Shown here piece by piece: positions 42,644 through 52,029 of a stretch of DNA of 64,000 nucleotides. Within the stretch, counting starts at the first letter, position 1; each line of letters begins with the position of its first letter. Under the pieces are notes generated by a model. It had not been told where the DNA came from. It made no database searches and saw only the letters and a list, made by a program, of their open reading frames with translations. Both the position numbers and the translations under genes were made by a program. Origin of the DNA: Hymenobacter aerilatus (GTDB lineage Bacteria; Bacteroidota; Bacteroidia; Cytophagales; Hymenobacteraceae); NCBI RefSeq assembly GCF_022921095.1, contig NZ_CP095053.1, forward strand, positions 4,258,501-4,322,500, in the 5' to 3' direction.

Positions 42644-44461
42644 TTAAACACCATCCCCGCGTAACGACCGGAACCGCTTACGAGCCTCTGCTACATAAAT
42701 ACTACCCGGATACTTCACCAGCAGTTGATTATAGAGCTCTTTAGCCTTGTCTTGCTCCTTGAGATTTTCCTCATAGATGCTGGCCATCAGAAAGAGTGCA
42801 TCGTCGCTGAGCACATCATATTTTGGGTTGGCTGTAATTTTGGCAAGCGTCGCTACGGCAGCCGGATAGTCGCCCATGCGGCGCTGGAGTTGGCCTTGCA
42901 GGTACCACACCTCATCTGTGAGAGCGTGACCAGGATATTTGGTCACCAGCGTTGTGAGGCTGCGGCTGGCTTCAGCTAATTTATTCTGAAATACCAGGAG
43001 CTCAATGGCTGCATAATCACGCAGGGCTACTCCAGCCGTATCCATGGCCGTATTATCAGAGATGAGCAGACTGAGTTGCATAGCATCGTTGGCAATTTCG
43101 CGGCTGGTGGCTTGCTTGAGTATATCCAGGTGGCTCTGAGCCAGTTTGAAGTCGCCAGCGTAGTAGCTGAGGCGGGCGTTGCGGAGCTTGGCCTCGTAGC
43201 CAATGGGCGAGTCCTTATGGTCTTTCTCTACCTGTGAGTAAAGCAGGGTAGCCTCCCAGGGCTCGCCGCGCAGCAGGTAAATATCGGCTAGGTTGATTTT
43301 GGCATCGGCCACCGTGGTAGGGTTAGCACGGGGCATAGCAATTACCTCCTGCAACAACTGAATGGCCCGCGGTTTGTCGTCGAGCTGAAAGGCATACAGC
43401 TCGGCCATATTGGTCAGGATAGACGCCGTTTCGGGTGTGCGCCCCAGCTCTTGCAATACCTGCTCGTACTCGGTTATCAGTCCTTGGATTTTGGCCGGCT
43501 CTACGGGGTACGTCGTGCGCACCTGCTCCTCGCGGGCTTCTACCAGCCGCTGCCGCGAAATGGCGTAGAGCGGTCCGCCTTTGTACTCGCGCAACACGTA
43601 TTGATAGCCCGCAATGGCGCTTTCGTAATCGTGGTTGTGCTGGGCAATGGCGGCCACCTCCAGCACGCGGCTGCCATTGGTTCGTTCGCGGCGGTCGAGG
43701 GCCTTGGCTTGCACTAGCGCGCCTACAAAGTCGTGACGCTGCACCTGTAGCCATAGCAGCAGCTCGCTATACACAGGCTGCTCCGGGTATTTCTGCACAT
43801 TACTAAGCAGTTGCTTTTCGAGCGCCTCAAAGTCTTTTTCTTCCCGTAGCGAGTTTTGTAGCATGTTGCGCACAAAGGGAAGCTGCCGCTCGTCTTGCTG
43901 CACCAGGCGCAACGTTTCGGCCATTAGTTGCTCTGTTTGTCCACCTTGGGTATAGAGCTGAATAAGTTGAGGGGCAAATTCCGCGTCATTTTTTGTCAGC
44001 TCCCTACCTCGCAAGTAGGTTTTCTCGGCCCATTCTGGCTGCTGGCGACGCATAAATTCTGTGGCAACGGGTATGATTTGCTCGCTGGTCAGGCGTGCCA
44101 AGGCTTGATCGTATTGCTTTATAGCAGCGGCTTGGTTGCCGGCGGCAGTGTATACTTCCCCTAATAGCACGGTATATACTGGCTCGGCAGCATGCTGCTT
44201 AGCCGCCTTACGAGCCACTTTCTCCGCTTCCTTGTAGTTGTGCAGGGCCTGCAAGGCATTCAGGTAGTCGGGCAATACATCAGGGCGCTGCTGCTCGGCG
44301 GTAGGTAGGCGACTGAACAGGAAAGTAGCCTTTTCATTCTCGCCTTTGCGGGCGTACTCCTTGGCCAGCGCTACATCGCCTCCCAGCATAGATTGGGCTG
44401 CCAACGGGGCCGCTGGCAACATTAGCATCAGAACAGGCAGTAAACGACGGGAAAAGCGCAT
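42644..44461 (-). CDS. large periplasmic TPR protein
   Basis: The 605-residue product has a signal peptide (MRFSRRLLPVLMLMLPAAPLAA, about 22 residues) and then TPR-like repeats over nearly its whole length, e.g. LYSQVEKDHKDSPIGYEAKLRNARLSYYAGDFKLAQSHL and VWYLQGQLQRRMGDYPAAVATLAKI. The C-terminal part resembles outer-membrane-assembly TPR lipoproteins (ELYNQLLVKYPGSIYVAEARKRFRSLRG). A scaffold role in the envelope is likely. It lies 182 bp from the ppiD-like operon terminator. Confidence 0.85.
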   Translation of the reverse strand: MRFSRRLLPVLMLMLPAAPLAAQSMLGGDVALAKEYARKGENEKATFLFSRLPTAEQQRPDVLPDYLNALQALHNYKEAEKVARKAAKQHAAEPVYTVLLGEVYTAAGNQAAAIKQYDQALARLTSEQIIPVATEFMRRQQPEWAEKTYLRGRELTKNDAEFAPQLIQLYTQGGQTEQLMAETLRLVQQDERQLPFVRNMLQNSLREEKDFEALEKQLLSNVQKYPEQPVYSELLLWLQVQRHDFVGALVQAKALDRRERTNGSRVLEVAAIAQHNHDYESAIAGYQYVLREYKGGPLYAISRQRLVEAREEQVRTTYPVEPAKIQGLITEYEQVLQELGRTPETASILTNMAELYAFQLDDKPRAIQLLQEVIAMPRANPTTVADAKINLADIYLLRGEPWEATLLYSQVEKDHKDSPIGYEAKLRNARLSYYAGDFKLAQSHLDILKQATSREIANDAMQLSLLISDNTAMDTAGVALRDYAAIELLVFQNKLAEASRSLTTLVTKYPGHALTDEVWYLQGQLQRRMGDYPAAVATLAKITANPKYDVLSDDALFLMASIYEENLKEQDKAKELYNQLLVKYPGSIYVAEARKRFRSLRGDGV

Positions 44462-44616
44462 ACTAAGGATAGTTACGAATTACAAGCTGTAGGTTGCCAG
44501 GTGCCGGTGTCTTATTCCAACCTCCTACCCTTGCTCAACTTTCTGAACGACTCACCATTCAGAATCATTTCAAGATAGCCACAAAAACCTGTTGGCCATT
44601 GCGAGTACACCAAAGG

Positions 44617-44645
44617 AAAAGGCCACTCTTGCGGAGTGGCCTTTT
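44617..44645 (-). terminator. terminator of the coaX-ppiD operon
   Basis: AAAAGGCCACTC (44617-44628) pairs with 44634-44645; on the minus strand it is followed by U residues 30 bp after the PpiD-like stop codon. Confidence 0.8.
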
Positions 44646-44674
44646 GGTAAGGGGATGCTACAGGGTAACAGAAC

Positions 44675-46804
44675 CTACAGGTTCGGGAATTTTACCCGTT
44701 CGTCTTTTACGTTGGCGTTGGCTTTCACAGCTTCGTAGAGCAAGCCGTCGGCGCGGGCGGTGCGCTGTTCGGTAAGTTGCTTGCGGGTAGCGGCTACGTC
44801 GCCGGCCTCCGTGGGCGTATTAATGGCCGTGGGCTCTACAATCAGTACACCTTGCTCACCCTGAACAGGCGCCGACTTCTGCCCGACTTTCAGGCCGAAG
44901 ATTTTGCCAACTGCCACTGGCTCGGCCCCCAGACCGGGCAGCACACCCGACCCGAGCACCACGTTATCGGCGGTTTTCACCTGCGCCGACGGACCGTAGG
45001 CAGCAGCCAGTTGCTCCAGTGTGCCGGTCTTACCTTTTAGCTTGTTCATGATCTGCTCTGCCTTCATGTCGTTGCGCACCTGGGCAGTCAGTTCGGGGCG
45101 GATGCTGGCAATATCGGCCGTTCCTTTGTCGCGGGTACCAGTGAGCACGGCTACCACGTACTGGTCGCCAACTTCCAGCACATCCGACACGTCGCCTACC
45201 TTCGTGGCTTTGCCATTGTTGCTGTAGTACGCCCAGCGTACCAAGTCGCGGGCATTTTGCAGGTTGTTTACGTTGCGGTCGGCCGAGCCAATGCCCTGCG
45301 CTTCTTGCTTCTGCAACGACTTATCGGCGGCTATGGCTTTGCGGAACGATTCTACGTCCGTAATCTGGCCTTTCAGGTCCTGAGCACGCTGGTAGGCGGC
45401 GTCGCGAGTAGCGTCGGTGGCCACAATGGCTTTCTGTACAGCTGCTACCTGGTAGGTCTGGTTGGTTTTGGGCTGGGTTATTTTGATGATGTGGTAGCCA
45501 AACGAGGTTTCTACCGGCGCGGGTAGCAAGCCTTTCGAGTTGGTACCAAATACGGCCTTTTCAAACTCGGGTACCATACGGCCTTGCGAGAACCAGCCTA
45601 GGTCGCCGCCGGTGGCAGTGGTACCATCGGTGCCGTACTGGCGGGCCATAGCGGCAAAGTCGGCGCCGCCTTTTATTTTGTTCAGGATGTCCTGGGCTTT
45701 GGCCTTGGCAGCAGCTTTGGCTTCGGGAGTAGTGCCTTCTGGTTTGATGAGGATGTGGCTGGCACGGGCAGCAGCCTGCTCACCTTTCTTTTCGCCGGTT
45801 ACTTTGAATAGCGAGTACACGCCATTCTCAGCGTAGGGGCCGTACACTTGCCCTACCGTGAGGGGTAGGTTTTCGCGCAGTTTCTCGGGCAGGTCGGCGG
45901 GTGAGAGGTAGGCGCCATTATAGGGCTGCTCCGAATTCAGCTTCACAAACAACGAGTCGTTGGGTGCACTCTGAAACTGAGTAGCCAGTTGGTCGATGGT
46001 GCTACGCACGGCGCTGCTGTCTTCCACCGAAGCTGCCACCGGAATGGTCACGTACTCAATGCTGCGTCCCTGCTCTACCTTGTAGCGGCTCTTGTGCTTG
46101 TCGAGGTAGGCCTGCAACTCCGCGTCCGTTACCTTCACCGACGAGTCGGATACGGTGTAGTAGGGCACCAGCAGGTAGCGGGCGTTGGCGGTAGTAGCTT
46201 GGTTGGTGAGGTAGTTCTTGGCCTCCGCGCTGGTCACGTAGGTCGAGAACTTCATCAGGTTATTGTACTTGTTGGCCATGCGCTCAATGGGCAGGTTGGC
46301 TTCGAAGTTTTCGAAGGCAGCGCGGGCCTGTGGAGGCAGCTTGTCGAGGTTGCGCAGATAGTCAAGCAGCTTGGCGCGGTCGAATTGACCGGTCTGCGGG
46401 TCGGTGAAAGCTTGGCGAATGCTGGGGCTAATGTTTTTACCCTGCACCATATCCACTACCTCATCATCCGATACTTTCAGCCCCAGCTTTTCAAACTCCT
46501 TTTGAAAGGCAATGCGGTAGATAGTCAGGTTCCAGGCCTGGTCGCGCAGGTAGCCCATCACTTGCTCGTCGGCGGGGCGACCTTGCTGGGCGGCAAAAGC
46601 CTCTTTTTGCTGTTCCAGCGTGTTCTGAAACTCGGCTAGCTCTACTTTCTCGCCAGCTACCTCGCCCACAGTTGTATCGTTGCTGCTGAACAAACGGTTG
46701 TTTCCGCCTATTAGGTCGCCGCCCACGATGAAGAGCAGCATACCGATGGCCACCGTGCCAACGGCCCAGCCGGATTTTTCCCGAATCGTGTTAATTAAAG
46801 CCAT
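44675..46804 (-). CDS. peptidylprolyl isomerase, PpiD/SurA-like membrane-anchored foldase
   Basis: The 709-residue product has one N-terminal membrane anchor (WAVGTVAIGMLLFIVGGDLI, ~13-32) and a SurA-type N domain (~40-270). A parvulin domain follows (~345-440: AARASHILIKPEGTTPEAKAAAKAKAQDILNKIKGGADFAAMARQYGTDG... GGDLGWFSQGRMVPEFEKAVF... SFGYHIIKI). Two further domains follow. It helps newly exported proteins fold in the periplasm. It is the last gene of a run with coaX, the OmpP1-like protein, lptC and a small membrane protein, fitting an envelope-biogenesis operon. Confidence 0.95.
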   Translation of the reverse strand: MALINTIREKSGWAVGTVAIGMLLFIVGGDLIGGNNRLFSSNDTTVGEVAGEKVELAEFQNTLEQQKEAFAAQQGRPADEQVMGYLRDQAWNLTIYRIAFQKEFEKLGLKVSDDEVVDMVQGKNISPSIRQAFTDPQTGQFDRAKLLDYLRNLDKLPPQARAAFENFEANLPIERMANKYNNLMKFSTYVTSAEAKNYLTNQATTANARYLLVPYYTVSDSSVKVTDAELQAYLDKHKSRYKVEQGRSIEYVTIPVAASVEDSSAVRSTIDQLATQFQSAPNDSLFVKLNSEQPYNGAYLSPADLPEKLRENLPLTVGQVYGPYAENGVYSLFKVTGEKKGEQAAARASHILIKPEGTTPEAKAAAKAKAQDILNKIKGGADFAAMARQYGTDGTTATGGDLGWFSQGRMVPEFEKAVFGTNSKGLLPAPVETSFGYHIIKITQPKTNQTYQVAAVQKAIVATDATRDAAYQRAQDLKGQITDVESFRKAIAADKSLQKQEAQGIGSADRNVNNLQNARDLVRWAYYSNNGKATKVGDVSDVLEVGDQYVVAVLTGTRDKGTADIASIRPELTAQVRNDMKAEQIMNKLKGKTGTLEQLAAAYGPSAQVKTADNVVLGSGVLPGLGAEPVAVGKIFGLKVGQKSAPVQGEQGVLIVEPTAINTPTEAGDVAATRKQLTEQRTARADGLLYEAVKANANVKDERVKFPNL

Positions 46805-46966
46805 TTACTTGAAAAAAAGCACCGTATAAAAAAGGAGAAGGAAGCGCAAAATAACCAGAATCCGCCCGACATTCAAAGCTGCCTGCTAGTGGTAGGGTAG
46901 GAAAGGCGTATTTCGATGATATTCAGTATCGTAAATACCCTCTTTGCTGGCAAAAAAGAAGCAGCC

Positions 46967-47245
46967 TTACTTACGCCGCTTGCTTTTTGACTTACTCGCA
47001 ACTGACTTTGCGCCGACTTTAGCAGCGGTGCCCGGGCGGGTAGCCGGCGTGTCTTTGGTAGCGGCCTTATCGTCCAATCCTAAGTAGCGAAACCACATCA
47101 CGCACACAAACGACACCATGTATAACTCGTAGTTTTTACCGATGCTGTTTTGCAGAATGGTCTGGTACACAGCAATGATAAATGACACTACGGCCACCGA
47201 AAACAAAACTGTTCGTCCCAGCGACTTATCAAATCGAAAGGCCAT
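46967..47245 (-). CDS. small membrane protein, 92 residues
   Basis: Two membrane helices (about 12-28 and 38-55: FSVAVVSFIIAVYQTILQ, ELYMVSFVCVMWFRYLG) are followed by a Lys/Ala/Ser-rich basic tail (AAKVGAKSVASKSKSKRRK). It sits 3 bp after the lptC stop and 162 bp before the PpiD start. Similar small proteins in this position are common in Cytophagales, but no function is known. Confidence 0.8.
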   Translation of the reverse strand: MAFRFDKSLGRTVLFSVAVVSFIIAVYQTILQNSIGKNYELYMVSFVCVMWFRYLGLDDKAATKDTPATRPGTAAKVGAKSVASKSKSKRRK

Positions 47246-47248
47246 AAC

Positions 47249-47800
47249 TTAGGGGGTAGTCGTCTCGGTGATATTGCTGAATATACCAGTCACACGCTTC
47301 AACTTATAACGAGAAAAATTTTGATCGGCTTCCAAGCCGTAGCCGTCTACCTTTTCCGTCGGCGTTTCGATGTGTACAAACATCTCGGGCTGCGTATAGA
47401 TCAGCAACCGCTGCTGATCGTAGAACAGTTCTTCCGTTTGCAAAGTCTGTTGCTTGGGTTCGTTTTTTACCCGCACGTGGCCGCGTAAGGAATAGACACC
47501 TTTGCTCTTTTCCTGCTTGCCGTAGTCGCCGCTGATGGTGTTGACTACCGTTTGGCCGTCCTTGCTATAAAATAGCAGCTTCACGCCTTTCGGGTAAATC
47601 ACATCGCCCGACTCAAACTGTTGCTGCAACGGTGAAGTCAGCTTTACCTGAAGCTTGGCCGAGTCGCTAACGAAGGTCAGAACGTTGGTAGTTTCCATAA
47701 TAGGACCCTCGTACTTGACCTTCTTTGTTGGATCAGCTTCTTGCTTCTGACAACCAACCAAGGCGAGCCCCACCCCTATCCAAATACGTAACTCTCGCAT
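47249..47800 (-). CDS. lptC: LPS export protein LptC (lipoprotein form)
   Basis: The 183-residue product has a short signal with lipobox LVGC (Cys17). The body is the LptC/LptA beta-jellyroll: VLTFVSDSAKLQVKLTSPLQQQFESGDVIYPKGVKLLFYSKDGQTVVNTISGDYG, then LRGHVRVKNEPKQQTLQTEELFYDQQRLLIYTQPEMFVHI and a GYGLEADQNFSRYKL strand. It bridges LPS from the inner-membrane LptBFG to LptA. Bacteroidota LptC is often a lipoprotein, as here. It lies 20 bp after the OmpP1-like gene. Confidence 0.9.
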   Translation of the reverse strand: MRELRIWIGVGLALVGCQKQEADPTKKVKYEGPIMETTNVLTFVSDSAKLQVKLTSPLQQQFESGDVIYPKGVKLLFYSKDGQTVVNTISGDYGKQEKSKGVYSLRGHVRVKNEPKQQTLQTEELFYDQQRLLIYTQPEMFVHIETPTEKVDGYGLEADQNFSRYKLKRVTGIFSNITETTTP

Positions 47801-47820
47801 GTTCTTCTCCTTCCCCTACC

Positions 47821-49164
47821 TTACTCAATACGCCGTTTGATAAACCAGCGGTTGTTGAGCGAAACTCCAACCTGCATCCGGATATAATTTTCCTTTACGT
47901 TGCCGCTGGGGCTATCAATAGTTACGTTGTTGTTGCCGCGCTGCCCATAGGTAAAGGCCAAACTCAGGGTAGTAGCATCCAGCGGTGTAGCGCCGGGTAT
48001 CGGGAAGCCAAAGCCCCAACTTACGGCCCGGTCGTAGAGACGCTGACCACCGGGACGGTAGGGAACCTCCGCGAGGCTGATGCCGGCCCGATACACCACG
48101 CGCTTAAAGTAGTTGTCGACGTTAGTGGGGTCTGGCGCCCACTCGCCGCCTAGTCCTACCCGATATGTGTCGCTCAGCGGCACGTTGGCAGCGCTGGTTA
48201 CGCCCGCCAGCGTTGGCACTTGAAAGCGCGACCATTGCTGCCGGGCCAGGTCTAGGCTGGTACTCCAGTTGCGGTTGTTATCGAGGCTGATGCCGAACTG
48301 TGCTAGGGTAGGCACACGGGCTTCGCCTTTCTGACCGCTCACCAATACAATGCTGGTGTTAGCAATAGGCGCGCCGGTCAACGTGCGCTGCTCCTGCGTC
48401 ACATCGTACGTGCCGTTCAGGTTGGACTGAAAGCCATATACGGCTGCCAGGTTGTAGTTGAGCTTGTCCGTTAGCTTGCTGCGGTAGTGTGCACCAGCTC
48501 GGAAAATAAAATCTGAATAGCGGACGTGCTCTAGGCGCACAGTGCTCTGTGCGTTTGAATTGTCGCCGGAGGTTATAACCGTGGTGCCGGAAGTAGCGTC
48601 GATAGTGCCAAATACATAAGAGGCCGTGCCCCCTACTGTCAGGCCTTTCGCCAGACGGAAGGCGTGCGCCATATACGCCTCCGACAGCCCACCATCACCT
48701 GTAAAGCGGTTGATGGATTGCGCGTTGGGGTCGCCCGCTACGCTGTTGCTTGTGGTGCTCTCGTAGTCGACGGCCGTATAGGGCCGCAAGCCGGCCGCCG
48801 CTGCCCAGCGCTTGGAGATGGGAAAAGCCAGTGCCAGGTAACCTAGCGTGCCGCTACCATCGCGCTGCGAATTGGTGCGGTTGCTGATGGTTTTGAACTG
48901 CCCGGTTACGGCTACCTCGTAGGTAGTGCGAGAGGTGTAGTACACCAGAGCCGGGTTCAGCTCATTCACATTGGTACCGTTGGGCGCGGCCAGCCCTACC
49001 CCTCCCATTGCCATTTGCCGGACTCCACCCGTGTTGATATAGGCGTCGCCCAGACCCAGGCGCGAATAAGGCGAGTTTCCCAGACCTTGTGCATGCGTTT
49101 GTGCAGCGCTCAGCCACCCTAGCAGCGACAACCCGGCCAGGCCGGCAAATTTAGTTTTCAACAT
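47821..49164 (-). CDS. outer-membrane beta-barrel protein (OmpP1/FadL-like)
   Basis: The 447-residue product has a signal peptide cleaved at THAQ. The start of the mature part, GLGNSPYSRLGLGDAYINTGGVRQMAMGGVGLAAPNGTNVNELNPALVYY, is characteristic of a Bacteroidota OmpP1-like family. The rest consists of alternating amphipathic strands ending in an aromatic-rich last strand (KENYIRMQVGVSLNNRWF). Cargo unknown. Its start overlaps the end of coaX by 14 nt. Confidence 0.85.
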   Translation of the reverse strand: MLKTKFAGLAGLSLLGWLSAAQTHAQGLGNSPYSRLGLGDAYINTGGVRQMAMGGVGLAAPNGTNVNELNPALVYYTSRTTYEVAVTGQFKTISNRTNSQRDGSGTLGYLALAFPISKRWAAAAGLRPYTAVDYESTTSNSVAGDPNAQSINRFTGDGGLSEAYMAHAFRLAKGLTVGGTASYVFGTIDATSGTTVITSGDNSNAQSTVRLEHVRYSDFIFRAGAHYRSKLTDKLNYNLAAVYGFQSNLNGTYDVTQEQRTLTGAPIANTSIVLVSGQKGEARVPTLAQFGISLDNNRNWSTSLDLARQQWSRFQVPTLAGVTSAANVPLSDTYRVGLGGEWAPDPTNVDNYFKRVVYRAGISLAEVPYRPGGQRLYDRAVSWGFGFPIPGATPLDATTLSLAFTYGQRGNNNVTIDSPSGNVKENYIRMQVGVSLNNRWFIKRRIE

Positions 49165-49894
49165 TATGCACTAATATTCGATGGAGCCCAAGTAGCACAA
49201 GCTCCGGAATGGCAAAGATATAGCCTTTCAGCCGTGGTTGAAAAAAACCGGCATCACCACCTGTTAGCAACACTGCTAACCCAGGATATTGGGCACGGTA
49301 GGTATCAATGAGGCCGTTCACCTCGGCGGCAGCCCCGTTTAGCACGCCGCTCCGAATAGCCGACTGCGTATCGTCTCCAATCAAGGGTACGGCCACCGAG
49401 GGAGCGTTGGGCACTTCCAGTAACGGCAGGCGGCCCGTAAACGTATGCAGCGCCTGAAACCGCAGCCGCAGCCCTGGCCCAATGCTTCCCCCCCGAAAGG
49501 TGTGGCCACCCTCTACAAAGTCGCACTTAATGGCAGTGCCAGCATCAATCACCAGTACATCCTGCTTGGGGTGCAGCCACGCTGCCCCTACTGCTGCGGC
49601 TAGCCGGTCGGCGCCTAATGTGTGAGGCGTAGCGTAGCCATTGCGCAATGGGAGTGGTGTGGTAGCAGGTGCCAGCTCTAGCACGTGCCCCGGTATAAGT
49701 GGTCGGAGCGCAGCGGCCCAGTCAGTAGTAGGCTCTGCCACCGAGGCTACAATAGCATGAGTAGGCTGATGCAGTTGCACCAATGCTAACACTTCGGCCA
49801 ACGTTTGTCCCGTCGCCCGATACCGCAACTCATTGCCCTCAAAGTACCCGTACTTCACGGCCGTGTTGCCAATATCGAGGGTAGCGGTACACAT
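49151..49894 (-). CDS. coaX: type III pantothenate kinase
   Basis: The 247-residue ASKHA kinase has DIGNTAVKYG (phosphate-1), VIDAGTAIKCDFV (aspartate base), and GGSIGPGLRLRFQALHTFTGRLP, GGDAGFF (adenosine motif). It makes 4'-phosphopantothenate, the first step of CoA synthesis, and so is downstream of panCD functionally. First gene of the envelope operon to ppiD; CoaX-OMP-LptC order is a typical Bacteroidota arrangement (from memory). Confidence 0.95.
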   Translation of the reverse strand: MCTATLDIGNTAVKYGYFEGNELRYRATGQTLAEVLALVQLHQPTHAIVASVAEPTTDWAAALRPLIPGHVLELAPATTPLPLRNGYATPHTLGADRLAAAVGAAWLHPKQDVLVIDAGTAIKCDFVEGGHTFRGGSIGPGLRLRFQALHTFTGRLPLLEVPNAPSVAVPLIGDDTQSAIRSGVLNGAAAEVNGLIDTYRAQYPGLAVLLTGGDAGFFQPRLKGYIFAIPELVLLGLHRILVHNVEN

Positions 49895-49895
49895 G

Positions 49896-50028
49896 GAGGT
49901 GAAATAGTAAGCGGTGAAATAGTGAGCAGTGAAATGGTGAGTTGATATTCCGTTACAGGGACGAATCGCGCAAACGGAATCAGTAGAACATCAAACTCAT
50001 CATTTCACAATCTCACAACTCACCTCTA
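49896..50028. repeat. intergenic GTGAA/GTGAG-word inverted repeat
   Basis: The left arm is a run of near-repeats: gaggtgaaatagtaag, cggtgaaatagtgag, cagtgaaatggtgagttgat. The right arm carries the inverse: atcaaactcatcatttcac, aatctcacaactcacct. Each word is 7-9 nt. The central part has a separate hairpin (attccgttac ... gcaaacggaat). It fills the spacer before coaX and is the clearest member of the group. Confidence 0.7.
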
Positions 50029-50058
50029 AGAGCCCCGCTGTTGTCAGGGGGTTGCGTG

Positions 50059-51858
50059 CTACATAAAGTATTTCAGGCGGATAACCTCTTTTTCCGTCAG
50101 GAAGCGCCACTTGCTGCGGGGCAGGTCCTTTTTGGTGAGGCCAGCGTACTGCACGCGGTCCAGCGTGACTACCTCGTAGCCTAGGTGTTCAAAGATGCGG
50201 CGCACAATGCGGTTACGCCCCGTGTGTAGCTCAATGCCAACAAAATGTGCATTGCCGGCTACCACGGCTACATCGTCTACCTCTGCTTTGCCATCTTCCA
50301 GCTCCAGGCCTTCTGAAATGCTGCGCAGGTCAGCTTCCGTAAGTGGCTTGTCCAGTTCTACCTGATAAATCTTCTTGTTCTTGTTGGAAGGGTGCGAAAG
50401 CTTCTGCGCTACTTCACCGTCGTTGGTGAAAAGCAGCAGACCCGTCGTGTTGCGGTCGAGGCGGCCTACTGGGAAAATGCGTTCCTTGGAAGCACCTGCC
50501 ACCAGATCCATTACCGTTTTACGGCCTTCCGGGTCATCGGTGGTGGTGATGAAATCCTTGGGCTTGTTCAGCAGCACGTACACCAGCTTCTCGCGGTTGA
50601 GGTTGGTTTTGCCGTACTGCACCGTATCCGATGGCTGCACCTGGTAGCCCATTTCGGTTACTACCTCTCCATTCACCCGAATTTCGCCAGCAGCAATCAG
50701 CGCATCGGCTTCCCGGCGCGAGCAGATGCCCGCGTTGGCGATGTAGCGGTTCAACCGAATTAACTCCGCCCCAAACTCCTCCTCGTTGCGACGGCGCTTG
50801 TTACCACGGTTCGGGTCCTTTTCGTAGTGTTTCAGGTTTTTGTAGTCGGGTGCTTGACCAGCTACTTCGCCGCGCTTTAATTTACCAGCACGGTGCGCAT
50901 TGGCATCGGGCGCAGACTTTTTATCGGTGGCAGTGTCACTACGACGCTCACGCGTTTCGTAGGCGCGGTTAGCCCGCGTCTCGCTAAAGCTGCGGCTACC
51001 TCCCCCAAAGTTACGTTCTGCCCGATCACCATATGACGGACGACCTTCGCGCTGCCTACCGAAGTCACGCTTGCCGAAATCACCCGTTGATTTTCGTTCG
51101 CCGTAGCCACTCCGATTGTCGCGGCGGTCTTCGCCACCGCGCTCAAACGCACGGGTAGGCCGCTCACCACGCGTATTGCCCTCTTCAGGCTTGCCGCGGT
51201 AGTCGAACGGACGTGCTGCCCGGATGGGACGGTCAGTTCCCGTTGCCTCGTTGCGCTCAGGGCGGGTAGGCGCTTCCGGCTGTGGCCGGTAAGCAGAAGC
51301 TTCCGCATTGGGGTTCACCTTCTGAAACTTACGGTTTCGCTCACCCGGCGCGCCGCGTGGTACCGTAGGTTTACCTTCCTGACGATAGGGCTGGCCACTC
51401 CAGGTTTCTCTTGATTCGTAGGCGCGCACGGGCCGGTTGTCGGGCTGCTCCCGCTGGCTGTAGCCCTCATTGCGGCTGCTGCCAGCGCGGCGGTCATTAC
51501 CACCGAAATTTCGGTCTGTGCCAGCGCGGCGGTCGGCACCGCCAAAATCTCTACCCCCACCCGGGCGCCGGTCATTACCACCAAAGCCACGGCCACCGCT
51601 GTTGCGGTCTTCCCCGAAGCTACGGTTGCCAAAGTCCCGGCTGCCACCAGGGCGGCTACCCTGCCCCTGTGGCCGTCCAAAGGATGGACGAGAAGTAAAG
51701 CCTTCGCCCCGACGCTCATTGTCCCGGCCGAAGCTATTACCAGTAGGGCGGTCGTTGCGACGCGGTTTTGCATCGCGGCCGCCCTCCCTGTTATTGTCGT
51801 TGAAAGAAGTGCGACCACGACGGCCGGCGGGTTCATCGGAGAAGTGTTTCTTGCCCAT
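50059..51858 (-). CDS. RluB/RsuA-type pseudouridine synthase with long RG/D-rich disordered N-terminus
   Basis: Start chosen at ATG 51858 (MGKKHFSDEPAGRRGRTSFN); an in-frame ATG at 51897 is possible. Of 599 residues the first ~340 are low complexity, dominated by R, G, D, N and F with near-repeats such as RRAGTDRNFGGND and RDFGGADRR. The S4 domain (IRLNRYIANAGICSRREADALIAAGEIRVNG) and the catalytic domain follow, with FPVGRLDRNTTGLLLFTNDGE holding the catalytic Asp. The enzyme modifies 23S rRNA. The RGG-like head resembles RNA-binding, condensate-forming tails and is far longer than in the Proteobacterial enzyme. Confidence 0.92.
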   Translation of the reverse strand: MGKKHFSDEPAGRRGRTSFNDNNREGGRDAKPRRNDRPTGNSFGRDNERRGEGFTSRPSFGRPQGQGSRPGGSRDFGNRSFGEDRNSGGRGFGGNDRRPGGGRDFGGADRRAGTDRNFGGNDRRAGSSRNEGYSQREQPDNRPVRAYESRETWSGQPYRQEGKPTVPRGAPGERNRKFQKVNPNAEASAYRPQPEAPTRPERNEATGTDRPIRAARPFDYRGKPEEGNTRGERPTRAFERGGEDRRDNRSGYGERKSTGDFGKRDFGRQREGRPSYGDRAERNFGGGSRSFSETRANRAYETRERRSDTATDKKSAPDANAHRAGKLKRGEVAGQAPDYKNLKHYEKDPNRGNKRRRNEEEFGAELIRLNRYIANAGICSRREADALIAAGEIRVNGEVVTEMGYQVQPSDTVQYGKTNLNREKLVYVLLNKPKDFITTTDDPEGRKTVMDLVAGASKERIFPVGRLDRNTTGLLLFTNDGEVAQKLSHPSNKNKKIYQVELDKPLTEADLRSISEGLELEDGKAEVDDVAVVAGNAHFVGIELHTGRNRIVRRIFEHLGYEVVTLDRVQYAGLTKKDLPRSKWRFLTEKEVIRLKYFM

Positions 51859-52029
51859 AGTTGCAAGGATTAGCGCCGTATCGCTACGGTGCGACATGAA
51901 AAAATCAATAGTTGATAGTAAACTGAGACTCCCAACACCTAGCCTCAGAAAACAGTGCCCGGACCGGCGGTCGGGCGCTTTGCAGCTTCCAACCAACCCG
52001 CCCGGGCACATTCAAATCGTCGGCTACCG

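Noticed and set aside
45989-46639. 216-codon plus-strand ORF inside the PpiD-like gene
   Set aside because: Antisense shadow; V/L/G-rich translation typical of reverse reading of a helical protein gene.
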